From contig JANTFX010000022.1 of the NCBI GenBank assembly GCA_024763215.1, positions 1-35,563 of the forward strand: DNA of 35,563 bases, given 5' to 3'. Of the stretch, positions 23,519-30,843 are shown piece after piece. Position 1 is the stretch's first letter, and each line of letters begins with the position of its first letter. The translations under genes were made by a program, and so were the position numbers. The notes under the pieces were generated by a model that searched no databases, was not told the origin of the DNA, and worked only from the letters and a program-made list of their open reading frames with translations. The stretch is from Candidatus Krumholzibacteriia bacterium (GTDB taxonomy: Bacteria; Krumholzibacteriota; Krumholzibacteriia; LZORAL124-64-63).

Positions 23519-25558
23519 TTACCGTTTGCCGACCCCCTGCAGCGGGGTTCTGACCATGTACACCATGAGCAGGACGAACACCACCAGCCCCAGCACGGTT
23601 CCCGCACCGGGGATGGGCAGCGCCCAGTTCGGCAGGGTGTTGCCGGCGGCCGGACGCGCGGCCTTGATGCCCGTCAGCACCAGGGCCATCAACGCCTCTC
23701 CGGCCACCAGGCCGCTGGCCAGCAGGATGCCCTTGTTGTCGCTCTCGGTGGTCTCGGCGGCGCTGAACTCCCGTTTCCTGCGCAGATGCACGGTGACCGC
23801 CTTGGCGATGCCGCCGACGAAGATGGCCGCCGTCGAATAGAAGGGCAGGTACATGCCCACGGCGATGAGCATGGGCGCCGGCGCCTTGATCAGCAACAGG
23901 GCGATGCCCATGAACATGCCCACGATGACCAGGGGCCAGGCCATGTCCCCGCCCACGATGCCCTTGGCGAGCATGGCCATCAGGCCCGCCTGGGGCGCGG
24001 GCAGGGCGTCCGAACCGATCCCCCCGCCGTACTTGTCCAGCATCATGATGGGGATGATCATGACCGAGGCCGCGGCCACCACCCCGATCATCTCCCCGAT
24101 CTCCATCAGGCGCGGCGTGCCGCCCAGGATGTGGCCCACCTTCAGGTCCTGCATCATGTCGCCGGCCACGCCGCACGAGCAGCAGACCACCGCGGCCACC
24201 CCCAGCACCGCGGTCACGCCGGGGTTGCCCTTGACGCCGACGACCAGCAGCAGCAGGGCGGCCACGATGAGGGTCGAGAGCGTCAGGCCGGAAATGGGGT
24301 TGTTGGACGAGCCGATCAAGCCCACCAGATAACCGGCGATGGCCGCGAACACGAAGCCCGCGAACCCCATCACCAGGGTCGAGACGAGCGCGCCGATGAT
24401 CTGCCGGGGCAGACCGATTTGCCCGTCCCCGCCGTGGTGGATGAAGTAGAAGTAGAGGAAGAACATGGCCACCATGCCCGCGCCCACGCCCAGGAAGATG
24501 GCCTTGAAGTCGATATCCCGGCCGGTGCGCGGCACATCCGCGGCGCCTCCGGCGCGGCCGATGTCGGTGAAGGCCCGCTTGATGCCGCCGATGAGCTGAT
24601 CCTTCATCTTCCACAGGGTCGAGACCGCTCCCACCAGCATGCCGCCCACGGCGATGGGCTTGACGTAGTTGGCGAACACCAGCTTGGCCAGGGCGATCTC
24701 ATCGGGTACCAGGTCGCCGTGGGTGGCCAGCAGCTGGTGGATGTCGGTGGGGTTCAGGTACACGATCAGCGGCACCAGCAACCCCCAGGCGAACAACGCC
24801 CCGCAGAAGGTGATGGACGCCAGCTCGGGCCCGATGATGTAGCCCACCCCGAACAGGGCGGTGGAGATGCCGGGGCTGGTCAGCACCAGCCCCCCCCGGC
24901 CGGCATGGGTGTAGAACGGGGTCTTGTGGTCGATGAAACTCACGGCGCTGTGGCCGAAGCGCAGGAATCCGTTCCAGCCCGTGCGCATGATGCCGAACTC
25001 CCCCAGAGCCAGCACGGCCGCGCCGATCAGCCCGCTGTTGAGCACCATCTTCGCCCCCGCGCCGCCCTCCTGGCCCGCCTTGTGGATCTCGCCGCAGGCC
25101 ACCGATTCGGGGAACGGCAGGCCCGACTCCTCCACCAGGATCCGCCGCAGCAGCACCACGAACAGCACGCCCAGCACACCGCCGACCAGCATGATGGCCG
25201 TCGAATCGATGTAGCTGAACTCCTCCCACACCCCGGCGATCTTGAAGGCGGGGATGGTGAAGATGGCCCCCGCCACCAGGGCCTCGCCCACCGAGGCGAT
25301 GGTCCGCGTCAGGTTCTCCTCGAGGATCGAACCGTGCATCATGCGCAGGGCGGCCATGCCGATCACCGCGGCGGGGAAGGTCGCCGCCACCGTCAGGCCG
25401 GCCTTCAAGCCGATGTAGGCGTTGGCAGCGCCCAGCACCACCGCCATGACCACCCCCAGCAGGATGGCCCGCAGGGTGAACTCGGTCACCACGCTCTCGG
25501 CCGGGACGAAGGGCTTGTAGCCTGGTTGGGATCCTGGGTCATCGGGCTTGGTCGTCAA
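23519..25558 (-). CDS. OPT-family oligopeptide transporter
   Basis: A 679-residue inner-membrane protein of the oligopeptide transporter family (COG1297), which imports small peptides or peptide-like metal chelates by proton symport. About 15-16 hydrophobic segments are visible. Family landmarks are LGAANAYIGLKAGLTVAATF near the N-terminus, PFPESVACGEIHKAGQ, SSNNPISGLTLSTL, and CGVAGDMMQDLKVGHILGG near the middle. The start is best placed at a TTG at 25558, preceded by AAAGGGG at a six-base spacing; upstream in-frame sequence to 25714 is low-complexity Pro/Leu and unlikely to be translated. It adds to the peptide-uptake genes of this region (two POT transporters, pseudo-M2 peptidase). Confidence 0.92.
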   Translation of the reverse strand: MTTKPDDPGSQPGYKPFVPAESVVTEFTLRAILLGVVMAVVLGAANAYIGLKAGLTVAATFPAAVIGMAALRMMHGSILEENLTRTIASVGEALVAGAIFTIPAFKIAGVWEEFSYIDSTAIMLVGGVLGVLFVVLLRRILVEESGLPFPESVACGEIHKAGQEGGAGAKMVLNSGLIGAAVLALGEFGIMRTGWNGFLRFGHSAVSFIDHKTPFYTHAGRGGLVLTSPGISTALFGVGYIIGPELASITFCGALFAWGLLVPLIVYLNPTDIHQLLATHGDLVPDEIALAKLVFANYVKPIAVGGMLVGAVSTLWKMKDQLIGGIKRAFTDIGRAGGAADVPRTGRDIDFKAIFLGVGAGMVAMFFLYFYFIHHGGDGQIGLPRQIIGALVSTLVMGFAGFVFAAIAGYLVGLIGSSNNPISGLTLSTLIVAALLLLVVGVKGNPGVTAVLGVAAVVCCSCGVAGDMMQDLKVGHILGGTPRLMEIGEMIGVVAAASVMIIPIMMLDKYGGGIGSDALPAPQAGLMAMLAKGIVGGDMAWPLVIVGMFMGIALLLIKAPAPMLIAVGMYLPFYSTAAIFVGGIAKAVTVHLRRKREFSAAETTESDNKGILLASGLVAGEALMALVLTGIKAARPAAGNTLPNWALPIPGAGTVLGLVVFVLLMVYMVRTPLQGVGKR

Positions 25559-25626
25559 GGCGAACCCCTTTCGCGAAGGCCTGAACAGGGGCGGCGGTGA
25601 GCCGTCGTGGAAGCGATGCGCAAAGG

Positions 25627-25655
25627 ACTCTAGCACCGGAGTCTGCAAGGGACAA
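25627..25655 (-). promoter_or_regulatory. Possible promoter of the OPT transporter gene
   Basis: On the minus strand TTGTCC (25655-25650) and TAGAGT (25632-25627) are 17 bases apart, 4/6 each. It lies in the 184-base gap upstream of the TTG start at 25558 and would leave a leader of about 60 bases. Confidence 0.35.
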
Positions 25656-25678
25656 CAGGGAAGGGGAAGGGGCATGGG

Positions 25679-25721
25679 CAGGGGCAGGGCTGCCGGCCGC
25701 AAGCGGCCCGCCATGCCCCTG
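25679..25721. repeat. Nested inverted repeat in the gap between the OPT and small secreted protein genes
   Basis: Outer arms CAGGGGCA (25679-25686) and TGCCCCTG (25714-25721) enclose inner arms GGCCGC (25695-25700) and GCGGCC (25703-25708) with a two-base AA loop. It lies 22 bases past the stop of the secreted-protein gene on the minus strand. It could end that transcript, but no T-run follows. The flanking DNA is G-rich on the plus strand. Confidence 0.45.
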
Positions 25722-25742
25722 GTCGGGGGGGGCGCGGGGTTG

Positions 25743-26174
25743 CTACCTGGCGGCCGCGAGCATCAGGCTGCTTCCGGAACGCCGCAGACGCGCAACCTGG
25801 TTCCTCATCTCCTGGGCCAGGCCGTACTGACCCGAGGCTTCGGCGTTGTGGATGAAGATGGACAGGATCGCCACGTCGCGTTCGTTTTCAGCCCGGTGGA
25901 TGGCGCGGATCAAGGCCCCCACCTCCTGCTCGGTGCGGGCTGAGGCCAGCTCGGTAAGCAGGCTGTCCACGCGCCGGGCGCAGGCCGAGGTCAGGGCCCG
26001 GATCTGGCGCTCGTTGTCGGTCGAGGTCAAGAACGCGTGATGGACGATGAAGGGCGACAGATCATGCAGCCAGGAGTTGGGTTGCAGGGGGTCGGTGGCG
26101 ACCGGTTCGGCGGCCTGGGCCGCGAGCGAGGCGAGCAGGATGAACAGGACCGTCAGCAGGATGGGGTACTTCAT
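25743..26174 (-). CDS. Small secreted helical protein, unknown function
   Basis: A 143-residue exported protein. Residues 1-22 are a clear Sec signal peptide (KYPILLTVLFILLASLAAQA). The mature part is predicted helical and charged (NERQIRALTSACARRVDSLL, EQEVGALIRAIHRAENERDV). It contains one Cys, no repeats and no membrane segment. I do not recognise a family. The ATG at 26174 has GGGAGG six to seven bases upstream, and a promoter with a 17-base spacer lies just before it. An upstream in-frame ATG at 26228 would overlap that promoter and spoil the signal peptide. Confidence 0.8.
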   Translation of the reverse strand: MKYPILLTVLFILLASLAAQAAEPVATDPLQPNSWLHDLSPFIVHHAFLTSTDNERQIRALTSACARRVDSLLTELASARTEQEVGALIRAIHRAENERDVAILSIFIHNAEASGQYGLAQEMRNQVARLRRSGSSLMLAAAR

Positions 26175-26229
26175 GATTTCCCTCCCTATTGCCGGGAAGA
26201 GGCAACCGCGGTCTTCCCGAGGTGTCAAT

Positions 26230-26258
26230 AGAATAACACATTATCAACACCATTGCAA
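26230..26258 (-). promoter_or_regulatory. Sigma70-like promoter of the small secreted protein gene
   Basis: On the minus strand TTGCAA (26258-26253), a 17-base spacer and TATTCT (26235-26230). The leader would be about 49 bases. The region 26225-26290 is unusually AT-rich. TTGCAA is its own reverse complement, so it could also serve the divergent gene, where a TGTTATATC lies at 26276-26284, but that spacing (20 bases) is poor. Confidence 0.5.
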
Positions 26259-26376
26259 CATATTTTTTGCTTTTTTGTTATATCTCCCGATTTCCTTCCT
26301 TTCCCCCTGGCCAACCCTGTGTCAAAGTACCGGGGTCGCCACCGGGTCCACGGATCGATGAAGGAGCAGAGCGGGC

Positions 26377-27822
26377 ATGAGGAAGCAGCGCGTCGGTTTG
26401 ATCATGCTGGGAGCCGGGCTTGTCCTGGTCGCGGTGTTTTTCATCCTCTACAACCCCAACGCCGTCCTGCGCGAGGAGGTCCGGGAAGCCGCCCCCCGCG
26501 ACACAATGAGCACCGTCGGCACCGCCGCGGACTCCGCCCGGGTCACCGCGTTCCTGTCCGCGTACAACCGGCAGTACGCCCCCCTGGACACCCGCTGGCG
26601 CACCCTGGTCGCCCAGTCTCTTGCCGACAGCAATCTTGCCGACAGATACCAGGTGGCCGCGGCCCGCAGAGCGTTGCTGACCTTCGCCGGACACCCGGAC
26701 AACCTGGCCTCCATCCGGAAATTCTTCCCCCTGTTGACATTGCCCGAGCTCCAGGACCGCCAGATCGCGGTCGCCCGCCGCCTGGCCGCCCTGCGTCCGG
26801 GCGATCTGCCGGCTCCCCTGCTGGAAATCCTGGACGGGCCGGTATCGGACCCTTACGACCTGCCGGCCGCATTCCGGGCCCGCAACCGCGCCGCGCGCAG
26901 CCTCGGTTATGAATCATACCTGGGGTTGATGGCCGATGATCTGGCCCTGGACCGCGAGCACTGGAGCCGCGTGCTGAAATCCCTCCTGGAGCAGGACGCC
27001 CCCCTTGCCGACCAGGTGCGGCACACCGGTCAGGCGGCCGTGCCCGGAGCGGCAACCCCGGCCCCTGAGGAGGCAAGCCAGGCGGCCGCCCTGGCCTTCT
27101 GGCAAGAGCTGGATCTGCCCCCGCTGTCCAGCGCCCACCAACCCGTGGCCCTGACCCTGGAGGGTGTGATCCAGGCCCAGACCGTCCAGGCCTGCGAGGA
27201 CGCGGGCCTGCCACCTGTGCTCAGGGGGCCCGCCTGCAGGGCCTTCGGCCGTGCCCTGGTCCATCTGGCGCAACTGGGCGCCCGGTCGGCCGGCCGCAGG
27301 TCCCTCACCGACGCGCAGCTGGCCCAGGCGCTGAGGCGGGAAGCCGCCGCAGGCCCGGTCATGAGGATCCCCCTGTACACAGGGGCGTACCTGGACTGGC
27401 TCGAGCAGATGGACCGCGGGCTGGTGGCCCAGCCCATGGTGCTGGACAGGTACAAGACCCTGGTGGCCGAGCAGGCCGCGCGCTGGGCGCCGGACAGGGA
27501 ACCGTCCGCGGCACCTGCCACCCTCCCTGCCGCGGCCTACGCCCCGGGAACCGGCCCCGTCGCCCCCCTGGACGACATCCTGGGATGGGCCATCGCCCAC
27601 CAGCTGCACCGGTACATCTGCACCCGGCTGCTGGACGGCGATGCCCACCGCGCCGACTACCGCCATGACCACCGGGTCGGGGATTTCCTGCTGAGCATCC
27701 TGCGCCAGGGCCGCGGCAGCGACTGGCAGGTGATCCTGCGCCAGACCACCGGCGAGGACTTCGACCCCCGGGCCATGATCAGCTATTACCGGCCCCCGGA
27801 GAATGTCCCCTCATCGCGCTAG
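26377..27822 (+). CDS. Membrane-anchored M2 (ACE-like) peptidase homologue lacking the zinc site
   Basis: A 481-residue protein with an N-terminal signal anchor (VGLIMLGAGLVLVAVFFILY, residues 6-25) and a helical extracytoplasmic body. The pattern matches peptidyl-dipeptidase A (M2): an N-terminal helical part with FRARNRAARSLGYESYLGL (166-184); RIPLYTGAYLDWLEQMDRG (330-348), aligning with the ACE segment FIPFSYLVDQWRWRVFDG; and a C-terminal part (402-472) with GDFLLSILRQGRGSDW and a TGEDFDPRAMISYYRP ending, as at the ACE C-terminus. The HEMGH zinc motif is absent: the equivalent region reads TLEGVIQAQTVQACEDAG, and the third ligand segment HEAIGD reads CRAFGR. It is therefore probably inactive as a protease. 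AAGGAG lies ten bases before the ATG. I compared it from memory only. Confidence 0.68.
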   Translation: MRKQRVGLIMLGAGLVLVAVFFILYNPNAVLREEVREAAPRDTMSTVGTAADSARVTAFLSAYNRQYAPLDTRWRTLVAQSLADSNLADRYQVAAARRALLTFAGHPDNLASIRKFFPLLTLPELQDRQIAVARRLAALRPGDLPAPLLEILDGPVSDPYDLPAAFRARNRAARSLGYESYLGLMADDLALDREHWSRVLKSLLEQDAPLADQVRHTGQAAVPGAATPAPEEASQAAALAFWQELDLPPLSSAHQPVALTLEGVIQAQTVQACEDAGLPPVLRGPACRAFGRALVHLAQLGARSAGRRSLTDAQLAQALRREAAAGPVMRIPLYTGAYLDWLEQMDRGLVAQPMVLDRYKTLVAEQAARWAPDREPSAAPATLPAAAYAPGTGPVAPLDDILGWAIAHQLHRYICTRLLDGDAHRADYRHDHRVGDFLLSILRQGRGSDWQVILRQTTGEDFDPRAMISYYRPPENVPSSR

Positions 27823-27845
27823 CCCGGATTATTCATGAAGGACCG

Positions 27846-28691
27846 TCACATCCGCTGGATATGCTCACCGGTGGCATAGTCATAGGTCGAACCGTGGATG
27901 CTGTGCGGAATGCTGAAGATCACGAGGATCGCCACCATGGCCAGCACCGCGTACCAGCGCCCCTGCGGCCGCCCGGGGCCGGCGCCGCCGGTCCGCCAGA
28001 CCGCCAGCAGCCAGAGCAACGCCCCCACGGCCAGCTTGTTGTCCGTCCAGTCATGGCCGAAGGGCCAGCCGGTCCAGAAGGCGTCGAAGGCGTATTTCTG
28101 GACGATGGGGCCCAGGAGCAGCCCCCCGACCACCAGGAAGCCCAGGGCGAAACGGCTGTAGGTGCGCAGCGAGGGCCCCTTGGTCAACCCCTCCAGGCCC
28201 GCGGCCGTGGAAAAAAGGAAACCCAGGACCAGGAAGGTGACGTGGAAGACCAGCACCAGCGAGGGCACCGGGCCCTTGAAGCGGGCCACCGCGTGCTCCC
28301 CCTCTGCGGGCACGACGCCCTTGTTTCCCCCCACTTCGACTTCCAGGCGGTACTCCAGCTTGCCGGCCATGGGCTGCGGAGGCAGGCCGCCCACCAGAAA
28401 GCCGTCCCGCAGTTCCAGGGGCAGGGTCTGCCACGGGTCATCGGTAGGATAACGCCGCCAGATGATCCGACCGCTGACGGGTTTGCCCGCCTTCACGGCC
28501 TCGCCCACGGGCACTTTGACGGGCAGATCCTTCTCGATGATGCCGCTGCGCACCAGCTCCACCGGAATCTTCACGCCATCCAGTTGCAGGGTGGCGCGCA
28601 CCGGATACGTGGGTCCGGACATCTTCTGCCAGACAAGGAACATCAATGTCAGGACGAAGGCGATGGCCCACAGGCTCAGGGTTCTCTTCAC
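27846..28691 (-). CDS. Uncharacterised five-helix membrane protein
   Basis: A 281-residue inner-membrane protein. TM1 is at residues 5-22. A periplasmic, beta-rich domain follows at about 25-140 (TLQLDGVKIPVELVRSG, GKLEYRLEVEV). Four more helices are at about 143-165, 180-197, 216-233 and 246-263. Conserved-looking features are WTGWPFGHDWTDNK between helices 3 and 4 and IPHSIHGSTYDYATG at the C-terminus; the His residues could bind heme or metal, which is speculation. The start is GTG at 28691 with GAGG six bases upstream. It follows a POT transporter on the same strand after 67 bases that contain a hairpin. I do not recognise a named family. Confidence 0.75.
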   Translation of the reverse strand: MKRTLSLWAIAFVLTLMFLVWQKMSGPTYPVRATLQLDGVKIPVELVRSGIIEKDLPVKVPVGEAVKAGKPVSGRIIWRRYPTDDPWQTLPLELRDGFLVGGLPPQPMAGKLEYRLEVEVGGNKGVVPAEGEHAVARFKGPVPSLVLVFHVTFLVLGFLFSTAAGLEGLTKGPSLRTYSRFALGFLVVGGLLLGPIVQKYAFDAFWTGWPFGHDWTDNKLAVGALLWLLAVWRTGGAGPGRPQGRWYAVLAMVAILVIFSIPHSIHGSTYDYATGEHIQRM

Positions 28692-28711
28692 GGACAACCT
28701 CGCAGGAAAGC

Positions 28712-28740
28712 CCCGCCCGCACCGAACCGGCGCGGGCGGG
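28712..28740 (-). terminator. Hairpin between the POT transporter and the five-helix protein gene
   Basis: A nine-base perfect stem (28732-28740 with 28712-28720) and an 11-base loop lie just after the POT stop on the minus strand, followed by GGCTTTCCT. With only three T residues it would be a partial terminator, lowering but not abolishing expression of the next gene. Confidence 0.45.
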
Positions 28741-28758
28741 TGAAAGGGACCGCGGCGC

Positions 28759-30690
28759 TCAGGCGCCGTACTTCTTGATGGCCGCATCCAGCCGCGGCAA
28801 CATGGCGAAAATAAAGCCGGCCACGCCGAGGATCGCCACCGCGAGCACCACGAACATGGTCGTTCCCGGTTCCAGGCCGCTGATGAAACCGGAGAGCTTG
28901 TTGCCGATGGAAGTGGCCAGGAACCAGCCGCCCATCATCAACCCCACCAGGCGCTTGGGCGACAGCTTGGTCACCAGGGACAGGCCCATGGGTGACAGGC
29001 ACAGCTCCCCGCAGGTGATGATCAGGTAGTAGATCACCATCCACATCATGGATGTCTTGGCCGCACCGTCCTTGCCCAGGCTCGCCCCGACGGCCATGAC
29101 CAGCAGGGCCACCGTGGTGATCACCATGCCCAGGAAGATCTTGCGGGCGGTGGTCACCGGCCGCCCCCGGGTGGCCATCCAGCCGAAGAAACCGACGATC
29201 ACCGGTGTCAGCAGCACCACGAAGACGGGGTTGAGCAGGCCGGTGAGCATCTCGGCGTTGACCAGGCGCACGTATTTGCCGGGTTGCAGGGTGGGCACGG
29301 CCGGATCCCCGCCGGCATAAACCGCCGCGCGCGTCTCGGGGCTGACCAGCAGCACCGGCACTTTGCCGTCGGCCAGGTCCTTCACCACCAGCACCTGCCC
29401 TGCCGGTTCGGCGCCATCGGCCGCCTTGACGGTGGTGGTCGCGGTGCCGTGGGCGTCGGTCTCGGTGCTCACGTTCACCTGGTTGCCCGGGAAGACCTTG
29501 CAGACCAGGAACTTCTCCTCCTCGGGAACTGGGTTCTTCTGGGCATCCAGCACCTCGATATCCGGCCTGGCCTGCAGGGAATCGACCAGATCGGAACTCA
29601 GCATGCGGGCTCCGAACATGGCCTCGCCCCGCGGATCCACATCGACCAGCACCTGCTGATCGGGCCGGGGGGTCCCGGGCCCGGCGTTGCCGTAGTAGCT
29701 GGGCATGGCCTTCTGGGCATAGACATCGGCCCAGCGGGGGATCCACTCGGCCCGGCGATCGGTGTTGTGCTCGGCGAAGACCGTCATCAGTCCGCCGGAC
29801 AGGTGCAGGACCATGAAGAACGCCCCGCCGGCCACGTAGACCGGAATCAGCGCCGCCAGACCCGGCTTTTCCTCGGGGGTGGCCCGCTTGACGATCAATC
29901 CGAAGTAGGCGACCACCGGCAGCATCCCCACCAGGAAGGCGAAGGTCACCGGCCCGATGGTGCTGCGCACGAACCCCAGTTGCCCGCCCAGGAAGTATCC
30001 GGCCACCCCGAACCCGAACGCGGGCACGAGGATGGTCATGATCACCTGCTTGAAGGAGATGTCGTCCTCGCTGCGCTCGCTGGGCCGGTCGGCCTTGGCC
30101 AGCCGTTTCCAGTTGGCCACCAGCACCGTCACCCCGATCAGCAGTCCGACGCCCGCGGCGCTGAAGGCCATGTTGAACGACCACAGGTTGCGCAGGGGCG
30201 CCGACAGCAGGGCCGAGAGCGAGGCGCCGATGTTGATGCCCATGTAGAAGATGTTGAAGCCGGCGTCGCGCCGCGGATCATCCGGAGCGTAGAGGTTGCC
30301 CACCATGGCCGAGATGTTGGGCTTGAAGAAGCCGTTGCCGATGCACAGCAGCACCAGTCCGAGGTAGAAGGTCGGCAGGCTGCGCACCCCCAGGGAGAAG
30401 TAGCCGGCGGCCATGAGCAGCCCGCCGATGAACACCGAGCGCCGGAACCCCAGGAAGCGGTCGGCGATCATGCCGCCGATGAAGGGCGTGAAATAGACGA
30501 AGGCCATGTAGGTGCCGTAGATCTCCGCCGCCCGCCGGGTGGAGAACCCCAGGCCTCCGCGTTCGGTGTCGGTGATGTACAGCAGCAGGATGCCCAGCAT
30601 CAGGTAGAACCCGAGCCGTTCCCACATCTCGGTCATGAACAGGGCCTTCAAACCACGGGGGTGGCCCTTCTGGACGGCGGCTTGTGCCAT
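28759..30690 (-). CDS. POT (PTR2) peptide transporter with large periplasmic insertion
   Basis: A 643-residue proton-coupled di/tripeptide transporter of the major facilitator superfamily. TM1 has the E..ER motif as TEMWERLGFYL (Glu21, Glu24, Arg25). The PTR2 signature NIFYMGINIGASLSALL follows the GNGFFKPNIS loop. Bacterial members are usually 460-520 residues. This one carries about 165 extra residues (roughly 316-482) between the FAEHNTDR end of TM7 and LLNPVFVVLLTP of TM8. The insert is soluble, rich in Val/Asp, and beta-like. The FEQ motif normally in TM7 is not present (LHLSGG instead). The ATG at 30690 has GGAG six bases upstream; a GTG at 30702 is also in frame. A second POT gene lies upstream on the same strand. 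Confidence 0.9.
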   Translation of the reverse strand: MAQAAVQKGHPRGLKALFMTEMWERLGFYLMLGILLLYITDTERGGLGFSTRRAAEIYGTYMAFVYFTPFIGGMIADRFLGFRRSVFIGGLLMAAGYFSLGVRSLPTFYLGLVLLCIGNGFFKPNISAMVGNLYAPDDPRRDAGFNIFYMGINIGASLSALLSAPLRNLWSFNMAFSAAGVGLLIGVTVLVANWKRLAKADRPSERSEDDISFKQVIMTILVPAFGFGVAGYFLGGQLGFVRSTIGPVTFAFLVGMLPVVAYFGLIVKRATPEEKPGLAALIPVYVAGGAFFMVLHLSGGLMTVFAEHNTDRRAEWIPRWADVYAQKAMPSYYGNAGPGTPRPDQQVLVDVDPRGEAMFGARMLSSDLVDSLQARPDIEVLDAQKNPVPEEEKFLVCKVFPGNQVNVSTETDAHGTATTTVKAADGAEPAGQVLVVKDLADGKVPVLLVSPETRAAVYAGGDPAVPTLQPGKYVRLVNAEMLTGLLNPVFVVLLTPVIVGFFGWMATRGRPVTTARKIFLGMVITTVALLVMAVGASLGKDGAAKTSMMWMVIYYLIITCGELCLSPMGLSLVTKLSPKRLVGLMMGGWFLATSIGNKLSGFISGLEPGTTMFVVLAVAILGVAGFIFAMLPRLDAAIKKYGA

Positions 30691-30717
30691 GGCGGTCTCC
30701 ACGGGGTTGGGGCGTGC

Positions 30718-30749
30718 TAACCCGGATCCTTCATGAATGATCCGGGTTA
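30718..30749. repeat. Perfect inverted repeat with palindromic centre
   Basis: Arms TAACCCGGATC (30718-30728) and GATCCGGGTTA (30739-30749) flank a 10-base centre holding the palindrome TTCATGAA. It lies 28 bases before the POT start at 30690, so it may be a leader hairpin, an operator or a mobile repeat. A related partial copy is at 27824-27837. Confidence 0.7.
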
Positions 30750-30753
30750 AGGA

Positions 30754-30789
30754 AGACGGCCGCCTGATGAATACCTCGGGCGACCGTCT
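30754..30789 (-). terminator. Probable terminator after the second POT transporter
   Basis: On the minus strand an 11-base stem (30789-30779 with 30764-30754, one G-T wobble) and 14-base loop is followed by TTCCTT. It is 55 bases past the stop of the upstream POT gene and would end that transcript before the inverted repeat at 30718. Confidence 0.5.
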
Positions 30790-30843
30790 CGATCGTTCCA
30801 GTCGGTGCAGCTTACCGTATCGGGGTCCGCACGGCCAGCCTAA

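Noticed and set aside
26253-26284. Plus-strand promoter for the M2-like gene using the shared TTGCAA
   Set aside because: The only -10-like sequence (TATATC with TG upstream) is 20 bases away, too far for a convincing sigma70 site.
29284-30720. Plus-strand open frame opposite the long POT gene (478 codons)
   Set aside because: Antisense shadow; Gly/His/Gln-rich with no membrane or domain pattern.
30718-30749. Inverted repeat considered as an insertion-sequence end
   Set aside because: No transposase gene or target-site duplication is visible nearby.
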